A stretch of DNA of 64,000 nucleotides from Acinetobacter kookii. GTDB taxonomy: Bacteria > Pseudomonadota > Gammaproteobacteria > Pseudomonadales > Moraxellaceae. The notes beneath the pieces are model-generated. The model worked only from the letters and a program-made list of their open reading frames with translations. It was not told where the DNA came from and ran no database searches. The position numbers were made by a program, and so were the translations under genes. This document shows, one piece after another, positions 1-8,646 of this stretch. The stretch covers positions 62,001-126,000 of the forward strand of contig NZ_FMYO01000003.1 of NCBI RefSeq assembly GCF_900096895.1, written 5' to 3'. Numbering within the stretch: position 1 is the first letter of the stretch; each line of letters begins with the position of its first letter.

Positions 1-1
1 A

Positions 2-256
2 GCTGCAGAAATTGTGACTTTACGTGAGTGGTATGATTCAACTCAGCATGGTTATGAACTAGAAGAATACTTTAAGCATTACTGTAATTTAGGAAGATTA
101 GGCAAAGAGCTTCATAAGCGTGGAGTTAAACGTATTACGGAGCTATATGAAGCTAGTAATGGTGTATTTGTAGAGGCCACATTTGTTCGAGAGGATCTTG
201 ATCTTTTGGGGCCACTGTGTGCTTTAGCCTGCGTATTTGACAAAATATATAATTAA
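2..256 (+). CDS. C-terminal end of an unrecognised protein, cut by the window edge
   Basis: The reading frame is open from the first bases of the window and stops at TAA (254-256). The GTG at 14 has no visible ribosome binding site, so this is best read as the last ~85 residues of a longer gene. The peptide is soluble, mixed-charge and without a recognisable motif. It ends 15 bases before the GHKL ATPase gene on the same strand, so it probably belongs to the same operon and the same defence-type module. I do not recognise the family. Confidence 0.55.
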   Translation, partial: AAEIVTLREWYDSTQHGYELEEYFKHYCNLGRLGKELHKRGVKRITELYEASNGVFVEATFVREDLDLLGPLCALACVFDKIYN

Positions 257-271
257 TTTGGTGCAAGAAAT

Positions 272-1582
272 ATGAGTTCAATATCGATTGATGCAAAACC
301 AACAAAAGAGTTTTTCATCACAATGCTTACTAGGGATATCCCTTTAAATAGAGCTATTCTAGATCTTATAGATAATAGTGTAGATGCTGCCAATTCGAAG
401 ATGTTAGCTAACGGGTTAGAAGATTTATCGGGCTTTGAAATTAATATTAAAATTAACAAAAATACTTTTGAAATTTTTGATAACTGTGGCGGATTTGATT
501 TTGAAACAGGTCAAAAGTATGCATTTAGATTTGGGCGTGATCCCGAGGCACCTCCAACACCTAATTCCGTGGGACAGTTTGGTGTAGGAATGAAGAGAAC
601 TTTATTTAAATTAGGTGAAAAATTTAAAGTTATCACTAAGTCAGAAGCTGATGATGGTTTTATTGTAGATGTAGATGTTAGTAAGTGGAAAAGTTCAGGA
701 GAATGGAACTTTCCTTGCCAAATTGGAAATACTGGATTAGAAGATGGATCGACAAAAATTATCGTTGAAAACATATATAGCGAAGTTTCTGAACAATTTA
801 AATTAGATGATTTTATAAATGATCTTATTTATGAAGTTTCTTTGGCGCATTTTATGCCAATAAATAAGAATTTGAAAATTAAAATAAATACTGATTTAGT
901 ACCTAAATATGATTTTCAATTATTCCAGAGCAATAGTATAAATCCTCAAATTGAGGAAAAAAATATTGATAGTGTGGTAATAAAAGTTATAGCAGGACTA
1001 TCTGAAAGAGATCCTGAAAAAAGTGGATGGTATATTGTTTGTAATGGTCGATTAATTGTTACCGCAGATAAGACAAAGCTAACAGGATGGGATACTGATT
1101 TTGGTACCAGAAAATACCACAATGATTTTGCTCATTTTCGAGGGATTGTAATTTTTGAGTCATCAGATTCATCCTTATTGCCGTGGACAACAACAAAAAC
1201 TGGTATAGACGAAGATAATAAATATTATAAAATGGCTTTTAAATCGATGTTGAGTGTGATGAAAAAAGTCTTACCAATTTTGAGTGATAGAGCTAAAGAG
1301 CAGAAATACTTAGAAGAAGGATTAATTGAGAGTGAGCCATTAAATCAGGCAATTGCTGAGGCAAAATTAATTTCTTTACTTAAATTAGATTGTAATAAAA
1401 AAGATTTTTACGCTACTCAGGCAAATTTAAGAAAGGAAACTCCCACTTCGGTAAGAATACAATATAGTGTGCCTATATCTCAATTTAATATGGTAAGCCA
1501 GCTTTTAGAAACAGATGTTAAAGCTGAAGTTGGTCTTAGAACTTTTGAATATTATTTTGAATATGAGTGTGGAAATGAGTAA
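272..1582 (+). CDS. GHKL (HATPase)-type ATP-binding protein
   Basis: A 436-residue protein with a Bergerat-fold ATP site near its N terminus. The N-box reads LDLIDNSVDAA (Asn35), the G1 box DNCGGF (70-75) and the G2 box GQFGVGMKRTLF (101-112). No histidine-kinase phospho-acceptor, transmembrane segment or MutL/Hsp90 tail is evident, so a MORC/MutL-like DNA-associated ATPase is a better guess than a sensor kinase. The C-terminal half is lysine/glutamate-rich and unrecognised. The gene follows a truncated ORF by 15 bases and overlaps the next gene by 8 bases, which indicates translational coupling and a joint function. It is AT-rich and lies convergent to the dnd operon, consistent with defence-island cargo. 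The ATPase fold is clear; the biological role is not known to me. Confidence 0.8.
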   Translation: MSSISIDAKPTKEFFITMLTRDIPLNRAILDLIDNSVDAANSKMLANGLEDLSGFEINIKINKNTFEIFDNCGGFDFETGQKYAFRFGRDPEAPPTPNSVGQFGVGMKRTLFKLGEKFKVITKSEADDGFIVDVDVSKWKSSGEWNFPCQIGNTGLEDGSTKIIVENIYSEVSEQFKLDDFINDLIYEVSLAHFMPINKNLKIKINTDLVPKYDFQLFQSNSINPQIEEKNIDSVVIKVIAGLSERDPEKSGWYIVCNGRLIVTADKTKLTGWDTDFGTRKYHNDFAHFRGIVIFESSDSSLLPWTTTKTGIDEDNKYYKMAFKSMLSVMKKVLPILSDRAKEQKYLEEGLIESEPLNQAIAEAKLISLLKLDCNKKDFYATQANLRKETPTSVRIQYSVPISQFNMVSQLLETDVKAEVGLRTFEYYFEYECGNE

Positions 1583-2558
1583 TACAGGTTTAAAAATAAA
1601 TTACTCCGTACGCCCTGCAAAAAATATTGAAAGAAAAATGATGAAAGATGTTTTTTCTCGATTATTTGTTTTTGATGAGTTGGCTGAGTATCAATATATT
1701 GGCTTTGGGTCTAAATATTTTACTGATTTCACTTTTTTTCACAAAACATTAGGCTGTAAAAAAATGATCAGCATTGAATGTGATTCAATGAATATTGCTC
1801 GATATGAATTTAATAAACCCTATGAATTTATACAGATGCATTTTGGTTATTCATATCAAATTTTACCAAAGCTTAAGTATGAAGATAAAACAATTGTTTG
1901 GTTGGATTATGATTATAGTTTTAATGAAGAGGTAATGACAGATTTAATTTTTTTAGTCGAGAATCTCACTTCTGGTTCTGTTTTAAGCGTAAGTTTTTCA
2001 TGTGATATTCCAAAGATTCATAAATTAAAAGAAAAATATCCCAATATAGAAAAAGGATTTTTTAAAAAATACTTTGAAGAAATTTTTGGTGATATTGGTA
2101 TTGATCTCGATGATAGAGGCTGGAACCAACCAAATAAATTTTCAAATTTCATTAATGAAAAAGTATATAGTCGATTACTTTCAGCTATTTCGATTAGAAA
2201 TTCTGATTTAAGAGAAAATAAAAAGCTTAATTTAGAACAGATTTTTTACTTTTCATATGCAGATGGCATCCCAATGATTACATTTGGATGGTTAATATTT
2301 TCAGAGGAAGATAGACAAAAGTATAATGTACTAAATTTAGGTAACTTCAATTTCTATTCTAATCGGATTGATCAACCTTACCTAATTGAAACTTGTCATT
2401 TAACAATTAAAGAAATACGATCTTTGATGTCTAAAATGCCAATTAGTGAAGAAGAAAACGTACCTATAGATGAAAAAATTATACCAGCTGAAATGCAGAA
2501 AAATTTTGCCAAAAATTATCAATATTTTCCATCTTTTCATGAAGTTGAAGCTTATTAA
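1575..2558 (+). CDS. methyltransferase-like (Rossmann) partner of the GHKL ATPase
   Basis: A 327-residue protein if translation starts at the ATG at 1575, inside the last codons of the ATPase gene. An in-frame ATG at 1563 is also possible. The segment YIGFGSKYFTDF followed by ISIECD resembles motif I and the acidic end of strand 2 of a class I SAM-dependent methyltransferase. A later WLDYDY would sit at the catalytic-motif position. This is a fold-level resemblance only; no DNA-methylase (N/D)PPY motif is present. It forms a tight two-gene unit with the ATPase and stops just before a bidirectional terminator shared with dndE. An O-methyltransferase-like enzyme is my best reading, at modest confidence. 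Confidence 0.5.
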   Translation: MSNTGLKINYSVRPAKNIERKMMKDVFSRLFVFDELAEYQYIGFGSKYFTDFTFFHKTLGCKKMISIECDSMNIARYEFNKPYEFIQMHFGYSYQILPKLKYEDKTIVWLDYDYSFNEEVMTDLIFLVENLTSGSVLSVSFSCDIPKIHKLKEKYPNIEKGFFKKYFEEIFGDIGIDLDDRGWNQPNKFSNFINEKVYSRLLSAISIRNSDLRENKKLNLEQIFYFSYADGIPMITFGWLIFSEEDRQKYNVLNLGNFNFYSNRIDQPYLIETCHLTIKEIRSLMSKMPISEEENVPIDEKIIPAEMQKNFAKNYQYFPSFHEVEAY

Positions 2559-2560
2559 TG

Positions 2561-2587
2561 AAAAGCCCCCTAAATTAGGGGCTTTTA
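2561..2587. terminator. bidirectional terminator between the convergent ATPase and dnd operons
   Basis: A GC-rich hairpin, AAAAGCCCC then CTAAATTAG then GGGGCTTTT, with A/T runs on both sides. It can end transcription of the rightward methyltransferase-like gene and of leftward dndE, whose stop codon abuts it. Confidence 0.85.
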
Positions 2588-2950
2588 TTATTTTATGAGA
2601 CTTAATATATCTGAGGGTGATTTCATTCTAACAGACATAGCCCCAACACCTCTATGAATATGTCCACGCATACGATCAAGTAGAACTTTATTTTCTAAAG
2701 GTTCTTCCTCATTATCCTCAACGTATCTAAGAAGTGAGAAGAATAGATCTGTATTTTCACCTGTAAGTGTATAGGCATTAAATTCAGAGCCATCTTCATT
2801 AGGCAATGGAATATTACCCAAAGGGCCTTCTTCCAAAGACATCATCAGGGCAATACGACAAAGCAAGTTTGGTGTTAAACCAGTACGTTGCTTTAACATA
2901 CGAAGACGAGTAGTTGCTTCCGATGAAATTTTAAGCTTGCTGTAATGCAA
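2588..2950 (-). CDS. dndE: DndE, DNA phosphorothioation protein
   Basis: A 120-residue protein matching DndE in size, in its N-terminal helix-rich ribbon-like segment (KISSEATTRLRMLKQRTGL) and in its position as the last gene of a dnd operon. DndE is known to bind nicked double-stranded DNA and is needed with DndC and DndD to put sulfur into the DNA backbone. The start is a TTG at 2950, supported by GGAGAAGAG a few bases upstream. It lies inside the 3' end of dndD (20-base overlap), so the two are translationally coupled. The next internal Met would remove the conserved N terminus. The gene ends at a strong terminator. Confidence 0.9.
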   Translation of the reverse strand: MHYSKLKISSEATTRLRMLKQRTGLTPNLLCRIALMMSLEEGPLGNIPLPNEDGSEFNAYTLTGENTDLFFSLLRYVEDNEEEPLENKVLLDRMRGHIHRGVGAMSVRMKSPSDILSLIK

Positions 2951-4937
2951 TTCTCTTCTCCGTCGTATTGTTGCGTTTCAGATCAGTAAAGTAACCTGGT
3001 AAGGCTTGAGTAGATGCTAACTCATGATTGTATTCAAGTAGATAACTTTCAGAAATGAACTCATCTAACTGAGTTACATAAAGATCATCAATTTCGGTAT
3101 CTGTTGAAAGAATAATGACTTGATGACTAACGTGAGGGAAATAGAACTTCATCAGGTTATCGCGATGTTCGCGATCTAGACGGCCAAGTGGAGTATCCAC
3201 AATCATTGGCAAATGGCGACCACTTGTTTTAGCCAAAGACCATAACATGGCGATTGCGTAAATTTGCTTTTCACCTGCGGACAAAGCCGACTTTTCAATG
3301 ACTTTACCATTCGCTTTAATCAAACATGTATTGAATGTTTTAGCATCAATCTGCAAATCAGTAATGAAGTTACGTTTACGTAATAATGAATTGAAAATTT
3401 CTACAAAGTTCTTGCGGACTTGAATAATTTTCTGTTCCAGTAGAGCAGTCTCAAAATCAATAAGTGCTTTAATACTTTTTGCAGCTAAAGAGTTCTTATG
3501 ATTTTGCAATTCAAACTCTGCAACAGCTTCACTCGCTGCTTTTAAGTTTCGTTCTGCAGTTACAACTTCCCAACTGATTTTGCGGCATTCTTCTTCTTTT
3601 TGATTCAGGATTAGATCAAGCTCACCAAGCTTACGTTCTTTCTGTAACAATTCATCAAGGTAAGAATTAGAGTCTTCAGCATTCTCAGCACGAGCGATTG
3701 AGAACTCTGTTGCTTCTTTTTCCTGATTTAATAATGTAAATCGTTCATATAAAGCTTTTACTTGCTTCCTCACTTCAGCATCTAAACTTAATAATTTAGT
3801 TAAGGCCTGTTGAGGCTCAGACAATTCAGAAAAAGCAATATGTGTACTTAGTTGTGGTTGAGTATTGAAGTAACTTGCAAGAAATTCGTTCAAATTTTCC
3901 CAATGCTCATTTTTCCAAAGTTCTTTTTTCTGAATGGAACTATTCTGAAATGAGCTAAGCGTTTCTTCAAAGAGCTTTTGAGCCGATGTTTGATCTGTTG
4001 ATGAACCTTCTAAGTGCTTGCTGAATTTCGTAATAAGTTTAGGTGCAAATAGAAAGGGAAGTAGGCCATTGGCTAAATTCACTAACTCTTGTTTGCAGGC
4101 ATTAATATCTTTATTTAACTGTGATAGCTTAGCTTTGAGTTGATCATATTCCAACGCAATAGCACCACCTTCAGAAATGAAGCGCAGTCTTTCTCGTTCG
4201 ATATTCGTGAGTAAACTCTGATGTTCGTACTTCAGCTGAGCATATTCATTTTTCAATGTGTTTTCTTGAGATTTAAGCTGATCTAACTGCTGAGTTAGAA
4301 TTTCAACATCATTTCGACCTGCATCATCTGATTTGTTACGAGTTAAATATGAATGTAAATCAAGACGTAACTTTTCAATTAGGTCGATCCCAAGAAGGTT
4401 CTTAATAGCATCAGACAAAGAAGCATTATTGTCTTCCGCAATATCTTGGATTTTTTCGCCGTCGAAGAAGAACAGTTGTGAAACACCAATAGGAATCAAC
4501 TCTAATAAAAAGTTTTCCCATTCCTGTTTTGGTACAGACGTAACGGTTTCACCATTTTTCTTTAGATCTAAATTTTCACGAATTTGTCCATCTGTAGCGA
4601 TTAACCAAGAACGACAAATCATAAACTCAGCAGGAACACTACCTTCTGTATAGACAAAAGTGAGTTCTATACATGAGGTACGATCTAGATGGTTTTGATT
4701 AGTCTTGCTGAGTAAATACTGTTGGTATTCTTTATTACTTACACCTAAACCTAAGGCACGCTTACCATAGAGAGCTAAGCGCACAGCATCTAAAAATGTG
4801 GTTTTACCAGCACCATTTCGACCACCGATCAAAATAATTGGACGATTAGTAATAGAAGATTTTTTAGGCTCTAGAGAGAATTCGGTACGCTGACTATATA
4901 AACCAACATTATCTAAAATTAATGATTTGATAATCAT
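2931..4937 (-). CDS. dndD: DndD, SMC/Rad50-like ATPase of the phosphorothioation complex
   Basis: A 668-residue ABC-type ATPase. Walker A is GGRNGAGKTT (38-47), the ABC signature is LSAGEK (from 552) and Walker B is PMIVDTPLGRLD (about 577-588). A long Glu/Lys/Gln-rich region between them is predicted coiled coil, the Rad50/SMC plan typical of DndD at its normal length. DndD supplies ATP hydrolysis to the DndCDE modification complex, probably for DNA nicking or structure change. ATG at 4937 overlaps the dndC stop by 4 bases, and the 3' end overlaps dndE. All catalytic motifs look intact. Confidence 0.95.
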   Translation of the reverse strand: MIIKSLILDNVGLYSQRTEFSLEPKKSSITNRPIILIGGRNGAGKTTFLDAVRLALYGKRALGLGVSNKEYQQYLLSKTNQNHLDRTSCIELTFVYTEGSVPAEFMICRSWLIATDGQIRENLDLKKNGETVTSVPKQEWENFLLELIPIGVSQLFFFDGEKIQDIAEDNNASLSDAIKNLLGIDLIEKLRLDLHSYLTRNKSDDAGRNDVEILTQQLDQLKSQENTLKNEYAQLKYEHQSLLTNIERERLRFISEGGAIALEYDQLKAKLSQLNKDINACKQELVNLANGLLPFLFAPKLITKFSKHLEGSSTDQTSAQKLFEETLSSFQNSSIQKKELWKNEHWENLNEFLASYFNTQPQLSTHIAFSELSEPQQALTKLLSLDAEVRKQVKALYERFTLLNQEKEATEFSIARAENAEDSNSYLDELLQKERKLGELDLILNQKEEECRKISWEVVTAERNLKAASEAVAEFELQNHKNSLAAKSIKALIDFETALLEQKIIQVRKNFVEIFNSLLRKRNFITDLQIDAKTFNTCLIKANGKVIEKSALSAGEKQIYAIAMLWSLAKTSGRHLPMIVDTPLGRLDREHRDNLMKFYFPHVSHQVIILSTDTEIDDLYVTQLDEFISESYLLEYNHELASTQALPGYFTDLKRNNTTEKRIALQQA

Positions 4938-6427
4938 GGGTTAGCTCCAGCGTTATTCAATAAATCTAACTGACCAGAAGATATTTCTTCTGCGAAAGAA
5001 GATTCTTCATCATCTGTTTCAATGATTTCACTTATGTCTTGATCAGAGTTTCGTGCTGCAAGAATAGTTTTCAAATCACGCCATTCCTCATTTAGCACTT
5101 TACTGAGTTGGCTATGAATGTTGTGACGTCGTTTGAGACCATGAGATGCTTTTTCCACACCAATCAACTTCACCATGAGTTCCGTAGGAAGATCATATTC
5201 TTTGCAAATCGAGTCAAGTAAAGTAAAGTCTTGGGTGTTATACAGAACGCTATCTTCGATTTCCCAATCTAATTCAATACCTAGAGTAGCTTTTACAATT
5301 TGTGGAACAGAATCAGCCCAATCACCACTTTCAGAACGCCATAGACGGCGGATTTCATGTAATTCGGCCGGGTGAATAAGAACTGGAGCTTCACCAATTG
5401 GTGCTTCAGCTTGAACTTGTTTCTGAATCTCTAATAACTTGGTAAGTAATTCTTTACGGAACTCAAGTTTGTAGGGACCAGGAACCAGTTTGCCATTTGC
5501 ATGATTAAAAGCAACTTGGCCATTACGGCGTTTAAATTCACGATAGATGAATTTTTTTTCTGGATCTTGCGTTGATGAAAGTAGATCACGGTATTCAAGC
5601 AAAGGTTCAAGCCATTCTTCACCAGACTCAACCATCGCTTCCATCGATTTATCTTGTTGAACAACGGTACAAACCCAACAGCCAAATCGTGAGTTACCAC
5701 AGCTAGGAGTAGTTTTGTCGACAACAAGAGGGCATTCACCAGCTTGAGCATTTCTATACATTGTCACAAGTTCACGGTTGTCATTGTTCCATGGTGACTT
5801 GTTCTGTAAAAGGTAGTTCCAGACGTCATCTGTAGTAAAAGCTTCAATAGGAGCAAATACAAAAGCATTGAGTAATGAGGAGTGACGAGCAAGTTTTGTG
5901 CCTTTAATTTTGTGCATTGCAATCACTTGGGCACGTGTAGCACTTTCAGCGGAACGTACGCCTAAGACAACAACAACTTCTCCAAACTCTGCTACCCGTT
6001 GCGTAATAAAGTCATTCGCAGGTTCAATCTTAAGTCGTTCTGTACACCAGCGGAATTTATTACTTGGAGCAGGGTAGCCACGACCAATTAAGTTTACCCA
6101 AAATGAACGTTCAACACGTGGACTCACCTTTTGAACAATGAAAGGCATTCCTTGTTCATCAGATTTCTTCTGAATGTTTTCAAGGTTTTTATCAATATAG
6201 CGAACGATAATAGGGGTTTCGACCAGTGTATCTGAACTAATTACATAAACAGGCTTTTGTCTTTTTTCTTCTGGTAGTTTAGCAAGAGCATTCCAAACTA
6301 ATTGCAATGCGCATGTAGAATCCTTACCACCTGAATAGCCAACGACCCATGGACGCTGATCAGATAAGTAGACTTCTTGAATTGATTCATAAACATCTTT
6401 TAGAGAGTTGGTCTCAAAAAAGCTCAT
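4934..6427 (-). CDS. dndC: DndC, PAPS-reductase-like sulfurtransferase
   Basis: A 497-residue member of the adenine nucleotide alpha-hydrolase/PAPS reductase superfamily. The PP-loop SGGKDST starts at residue 32. Cysteines at 128, 232, 243, 250 and 253 (CTER, ECPL, SCG, GCWVC) fit the iron-sulfur cluster known in DndC. It activates and transfers sulfur, normally supplied by the cysteine desulfurase DndA, to the DNA backbone. No dndA is in the window, so a chromosomal IscS probably replaces it, as established for other dndA-less clusters. The gene abuts dndB without a gap and overlaps dndD by 4 bases. The C-terminal ~240 residues are typical of DndC and extend past the reductase core. Confidence 0.95.
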   Translation of the reverse strand: MSFFETNSLKDVYESIQEVYLSDQRPWVVGYSGGKDSTCALQLVWNALAKLPEEKRQKPVYVISSDTLVETPIIVRYIDKNLENIQKKSDEQGMPFIVQKVSPRVERSFWVNLIGRGYPAPSNKFRWCTERLKIEPANDFITQRVAEFGEVVVVLGVRSAESATRAQVIAMHKIKGTKLARHSSLLNAFVFAPIEAFTTDDVWNYLLQNKSPWNNDNRELVTMYRNAQAGECPLVVDKTTPSCGNSRFGCWVCTVVQQDKSMEAMVESGEEWLEPLLEYRDLLSSTQDPEKKFIYREFKRRNGQVAFNHANGKLVPGPYKLEFRKELLTKLLEIQKQVQAEAPIGEAPVLIHPAELHEIRRLWRSESGDWADSVPQIVKATLGIELDWEIEDSVLYNTQDFTLLDSICKEYDLPTELMVKLIGVEKASHGLKRRHNIHSQLSKVLNEEWRDLKTILAARNSDQDISEIIETDDEESSFAEEISSGQLDLLNNAGANP

Positions 6428-7546
6428 TTAGACCATCTCCTCGGTTAAAGTTGTGTGCTGACTCACTTGTAATGAGTTGATAAATAAATCTTCAACTCTT
6501 TGTGCTTCACTACTCAATGGAATTCCTAAAATTTTCTGAATATGATTTGTGACTAGAACTAAATTATTACGGGACTTATTGATTTTCCCAGCAACCAGAG
6601 CTCGACCGTTCCATATAGCCAAATTATTACGTGACCACTCAACATGGATAAGTTTGCTCAGATATTTTTGCCAATCTTGAGGATGTGCCTGCAATAAAAT
6701 ATTACCTACTCGAGCAAGTGCTTGTAATGCAATGCCATGAGCATGGATATACTCCTGTCTCATTTGAAATGCACTTGTTTTGCCTTCTAGTAAATCCAGC
6801 CAACCAGGGATGTATTGTATTACTTCTTGCCAGAATTCGGTTGAGATTTTTATAGCATTCTCAGTACTAAGATTTTCACTTTTTGAACATAAGAGCTCTT
6901 TAGTTGCTTGATGTAATGAGCTGAAAGTAAAGACTTTATTTGAGCGGTGAGAAATACTCGATTTTTCAAAATCAGTAAATCGCGAGAACAATGGTATTTG
7001 TTCAATTACAGCTTTAGTAATATGTGTTTGCTCATCTCTATGATTAAAAAGCAATTTAATTGATTGAGCAGGTTTTACTGCATGCATATTGAGGTCAGCA
7101 AACATTTGTTGGGAACGTTTAAGCCCTTTATCAGCATACAGAACTACAGAAATTGTCTCATCACCTAAGTATGGTTTTGCTTTTATAGCTTCCTCAATTG
7201 CAGCACGACGATGTTGGCCATCATTAATGAGTACTGTGGCATCCATTGAAATTTTAAGTTTCCCCATATTGTGAGAAATAGGGGAAGGTTCAAACTTAAC
7301 TTCGCCGTCTATACACGCACATAGGGAAGACATGATGTACTCATGTGGATTTTCAGTAATGTATCTACTTATTTGCGGAATACGAGCTTTATTAAGTGTC
7401 CTTTGAGCTCTGAGTGTAGCTGGTAATGACTCATCGTCGAACTTAAAAAACTTGGGTACAAATTTAAGAGGCACCATGATGACATAAAATGCTGAACGTG
7501 CCTGGAGGCCTTGCATCGCCACAAATTCAAACCAATTGCCATCCAT
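6428..7546 (-). CDS. dndB: DndB, DGQHR-domain protein of the dnd operon
   Basis: A 372-residue protein with the diagnostic DGQHR motif (109-113). The N-terminal block around FYVIMVPLKFVPKFF and LRAQRTLNKARIP is typical of DndB. DndB is not required for sulfur insertion; it tunes modification and has been reported to repress the dnd promoter in some bacteria. ATG at 7546 is preceded by AGGAA. It is the first gene of a four-gene leftward operon with no gap to dndC. Two inverted repeats lie directly upstream, which fits autoregulation (inference). The DGQHR motif resembles the DGQQR of the DUF262 proteins across the spacer, a shared ParB-like nucleotide-binding feature. Confidence 0.93.
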   Translation of the reverse strand: MDGNWFEFVAMQGLQARSAFYVIMVPLKFVPKFFKFDDESLPATLRAQRTLNKARIPQISRYITENPHEYIMSSLCACIDGEVKFEPSPISHNMGKLKISMDATVLINDGQHRRAAIEEAIKAKPYLGDETISVVLYADKGLKRSQQMFADLNMHAVKPAQSIKLLFNHRDEQTHITKAVIEQIPLFSRFTDFEKSSISHRSNKVFTFSSLHQATKELLCSKSENLSTENAIKISTEFWQEVIQYIPGWLDLLEGKTSAFQMRQEYIHAHGIALQALARVGNILLQAHPQDWQKYLSKLIHVEWSRNNLAIWNGRALVAGKINKSRNNLVLVTNHIQKILGIPLSSEAQRVEDLFINSLQVSQHTTLTEEMV

Positions 7547-7573
7547 AACTTGGAAATTCCTAATTAAATTTTC

Positions 7574-7619
7574 TGTGATAATATCACAAAGGACGTTAAA
7601 ACTTTATAAGTTGGACGTT
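7574..7619 (-). promoter_or_regulatory. dnd operon promoter region with two inverted repeats and a direct repeat
   Basis: Just upstream of dndB are TGTGAT-AAT-ATCACA (7574-7588) and AACTT-TAT-AAGTT (7600-7612), both perfect arms with 3-base spacers. The heptamer GGACGTT occurs at 7591 and 7613, 22 bases apart and thus about two helical turns. This is a plausible operator cluster for DndB or another repressor. Exact -35/-10 boxes cannot be fixed in such AT-rich DNA. Confidence 0.5.
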
Positions 7620-7722
7620 TATAAAATTAAAAAAATGAGCTGGATCTAGGAATTCGATATCTTTAATTCTTCTATCAAGTAAACAGATTTATGAGGTATA
7701 GGTAAGGAAATAGGTTTACTTT

Positions 7723-7855
7723 TACAATTCCTACAATTCCTACAATTCCTACAATTCCTACAATTCCTACAATTCCTACAATTCCTACAATTCCTACAAT
7801 TCCTACAATTCCTACAATTCCTACAATTCCTACAATTCCTACAATTCCTACAATT
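7723..7855. repeat. 9-bp minisatellite (TACAATTCC)n, about 14.8 copies
   Basis: Fourteen perfect tandem copies of TACAATTCC run from 7723 to 7848, with a partial fifteenth to 7855. The array is perfect, so it is young or actively homogenised and likely to vary in copy number by slippage. Because the unit is a multiple of three without stops it creates artificial long frames, for example a repeated Asn-Cys-Arg peptide on the minus strand. These are probably not genes. Confidence 0.98.
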
Positions 7856-8179
7856 GGATTGCATCAAAGCTATAACTATCATTGCGACACCATGACGCAT
7901 AACTAGATTATAATTAGGGATTAATTTTCTATTAAAGGTTGTTAATTCTTATTATTTATAAAAATATTTAGAGTTAATTAAAAAATATTATTTTTCGGAA
8001 TTATTTTTATAGAAAATTAATTAATATTTATATTTAGAGTTCTAGGATGATTGAAAAATATTCTAATGTTAATATTTTGGCCCAATATGCTTCCTGGTGA
8101 TCAAATTTAGCTTGCATGGTTTTAGAAATAAGAAAAATTCTCAACAAATCTTTTTGGTTAAATTATATACAAGACTACT

Positions 8180-8335
8180 GTTACTCACCGAAGGATTTTT
8201 AACAATAATTTTTGTTACGTCATAATTAGTACAAAATATCATCGGTGTTACGTCATAATGAGATTAAAGTTTGATCGGTGTTACGTCATAGTGTGTATGA
8301 AAAATAATCAGTGTTACGTCATAAATTCTAATAGA
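8180..8335. repeat. iteron-like array, repeat every 33 bp
   Basis: The 11-mer GTTACGTCATA occurs at 8214, 8247, 8280 and 8313, exactly 33 bases apart each time. The conserved part extends to about ATCGGTGTTACGTCATAAT in the better copies; the rest of each unit is different. A degenerate copy (GTTACTCA) sits at 8180, 34 bases before the first. Even spacing of about three helical turns suggests a protein that binds one face of the DNA, as at iteron origins or multi-site operators. Confidence 0.9.
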
Positions 8336-8522
8336 AAATATGATGTTTTATATTGAAAATATATTTGTCTTTAACGAATTGTTAATTATATATTGATGTT
8401 TAAATATTATTAAATAACTTTAAATTAAATAGAATTTGGAAAAATATTATTTTCATAAGAGTTATATTCTTAGATTTTTCTTATTTAAATTTTGGGAGTT
8501 TTATATAAACTTTTGAAAAGAC

Positions 8523-8646
8523 TTTGGCACACTTTTGTATCATTTATGACCAAGTTTTGGCACATAAATGCTTCACTTATTTATCACTAAAGTCGCAGTT
8601 ATATTTCACTTTTGGCACATTTTAGGCACAGAAATGCCTCACTTTA
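8523..8646. repeat. GGCAC box cluster upstream of the rightward cassette
   Basis: Four boxes, TTTGGCAC or TTAGGCAC, have their GG at 8526, 8559, 8614 and 8625, giving spacings of 33, 55 and 11, all multiples of 11. The second and fourth boxes are followed by similar tails (ATAAATGCTTCACTTA and AGAAATGCCTCACTTTA), and the fourth forms a GGCA...TGCC inverted repeat. Helical phasing and position 160-280 bases before the gene at 8804 suggest a regulatory array. Confidence 0.7.

Noticed and set aside
4333-4653. Plus-strand 106-codon frame inside dndD
   Set aside because: Antisense shadow of the DndD coiled-coil and core coding sequence.
7646-7900. 84-codon minus-strand frame encoding repeated Asn-Cys-Arg
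   Set aside because: It is created by the 9-bp minisatellite, whose unit has no stop in this frame; there is no ribosome site or conserved flank.
8180-8335. CRISPR array
   Set aside because: The repeat core is only 11-19 bp, the 'spacers' are about 14 bp, there are only four copies and no cas genes; known Acinetobacter CRISPR repeats look different.
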